Positions 4,950 through 5,606 of a stretch of 5,606 nt of DNA are shown one piece after another. Source of the stretch: DASZTU01 sp035493835 (lineage in GTDB: Bacteria; Pseudomonadota; Alphaproteobacteria; Rhizobiales; Devosiaceae); the NCBI GenBank assembly GCA_035493835.1, contig DATJHO010000150.1:1-5606 (forward strand). The letters are read 5' to 3'. Each line of letters begins with the position of its first letter. Position 1 is the first letter of the stretch. The notes beneath the pieces are model-generated. The model made no database searches. It had not been told where the DNA came from and worked only from the letters and a program-made list of their open reading frames with translations. The position numbers and the translations under genes were made by a program.

Positions 4950-5516
4950 ATGGCCACGTTGGAAGAACTCAACGCCGCGAAAGTGGAGGGCGATCACACC
5001 CTCCGCCGCCGCGACTTCATCAATATTGCTGCCGTCAGCTTCGCCGGCGTCGGCGCGGTCGCCGTGGCTTTGCCGCTGGTCAACCAGATGAGCCCCCCGG
5101 CGGATGTGCTCGCGCTCGCTTCGACCGAGGTCGATATCTCGAAAATCGCACCGGGCCAGGCGATCAAGACCAGCTGGCGCAAGCAGCCGGTGTTCGTGCG
5201 CAACCTGACCGCACCGGAAATCGCCGCCGCCAAGGCGGTTCCGCTTTCCGAGCTGCGCGACCCGCAGACGCTCGACGAGCGGACCAAGCCGGGCAAGGAG
5301 AACTGGCTGATCACGCTTGGCGTCTGCACCCACCTCGGCTGCGTGCCGCTGGGCACCGGCGAGGGTGAGAACCGCGGCGACTATGGCGGTTATTTCTGCC
5401 CGTGCCACGGATCGCACTACGACACCGCCGCGCGTATCCGCAAAGGCCCCGCGCCGCTCAACCTTCACGTGCCGGACTATGCGTTCACGTCCGACACTGT
5501 CGTGACCATCGGTTAA
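4950..5516 (+). CDS. petA: Ubiquinol-cytochrome c reductase Rieske iron-sulfur subunit
   Basis: PetA is the Rieske 2Fe-2S subunit of the cytochrome bc1 complex (complex III); it takes electrons from ubiquinol at the periplasmic side and hands them to cytochrome c1. The 188-residue protein has an N-terminal twin-arginine motif RRRDFI (19-24) and one hydrophobic anchor (26-44), as expected for a Tat-exported, signal-anchored Rieske protein. Box I CTHLGC (126-131) and box II CPCHGSHYD (150-158) give cluster ligands Cys126, His128, Cys150 and His153, with a Cys131-Cys152 disulfide; Ser155 and Tyr157, which raise the redox potential, are present. The start at 4950 follows AAGGGTGAG. The petB start is 13 bases after the stop, so petA begins the usual petABC operon. 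Confidence 0.97.
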   Translation: MATLEELNAAKVEGDHTLRRRDFINIAAVSFAGVGAVAVALPLVNQMSPPADVLALASTEVDISKIAPGQAIKTSWRKQPVFVRNLTAPEIAAAKAVPLSELRDPQTLDERTKPGKENWLITLGVCTHLGCVPLGTGEGENRGDYGGYFCPCHGSHYDTAARIRKGPAPLNLHVPDYAFTSDTVVTIG

Positions 5517-5529
5517 GGGGGACTTCGCC

Positions 5530-5606
5530 ATGAGCTTTGCATGGGCCAAGCCCTACGAACCGAAGACCGAGCTGGGCCGCTGGTTCGACGACCGCATGCC
5601 GCTTCC
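5530..5606 (+). CDS. petB: Cytochrome b subunit of the bc1 complex, 5' end only
   Basis: Only the first 25 codons are in the window; the gene runs off the right edge. The translation begins MSFAWAKPYEPKTELGRW and continues FDDRMPL, the N-terminal pattern of alphaproteobacterial cytochrome b before its first helix. A strong ribosome site AAGGGGGA (5515-5522) overlaps the petA stop and sits seven bases before the ATG. Cytochrome b carries the two b-type haems and both quinone sites; none of those residues is visible here. Identity rests on the N-terminal pattern and the petA neighbour. Confidence 0.88.
   Translation, partial: MSFAWAKPYEPKTELGRWFDDRMPL

Overview
The window looks like chromosomal DNA of a GC-rich alphaproteobacterium, most likely a sphingomonad (Sphingomonadales). 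This rests on the GC-rich coding bias on both strands, an alphaproteobacterial-type Rieske protein with a twin-arginine signal-anchor followed by petB, and a TTAA-N7-TTAA box typical of the CtrA cell-cycle regulator. The genus call is inference from general appearance, not a database match. I see no insertion sequence, integrase, CRISPR array, toxin module, tRNA or rRNA.

Layout from left to right. Positions 1-175 form a structured non-coding leader: a CtrA-like box, several hairpins, a strong rightward intrinsic terminator ending 17 bases before the first queC start codon, and a further hairpin that puts that start codon in its loop. Then come queC (176-874) and queE (871-1503), overlapping by ATGA, both in 7-deazaguanine (preQ0/queuosine) synthesis. 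A GC-rich hairpin terminator separates them from two leftward genes: a small Asn/Asp/Thr/Ala-rich lipoprotein (1577-1813) and lipB (1900-2568). A six-helix membrane protein (2654-3478) runs rightward from a recognisable promoter and meets hemF tail to tail with only three bases between stop codons. hemF (3482-4324) and trmL (4321-4770) form a leftward ATGA-coupled pair. Divergent from them, petA (4950-5516) and the first 77 bases of petB (5530 onward) begin the cytochrome bc1 operon.

The genes are mostly housekeeping. queC/queE supply the precursor of the wobble-base modification queuosine, and TrmL methylates the wobble ribose of tRNA-Leu, so two independent wobble-34 functions lie close together. 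LipB (protein lipoylation), HemF (aerobic haem synthesis) and PetA/PetB (bc1 complex) all serve aerobic energy metabolism.

The part least explained by ordinary annotation is the queC leader, where a terminator, competing hairpin arms and a start-codon hairpin look like an attenuator or a short terminated RNA. The divergent trmL/petA spacer has a cluster of small inverted repeats that could be operators. No completely new multi-gene system is visible.
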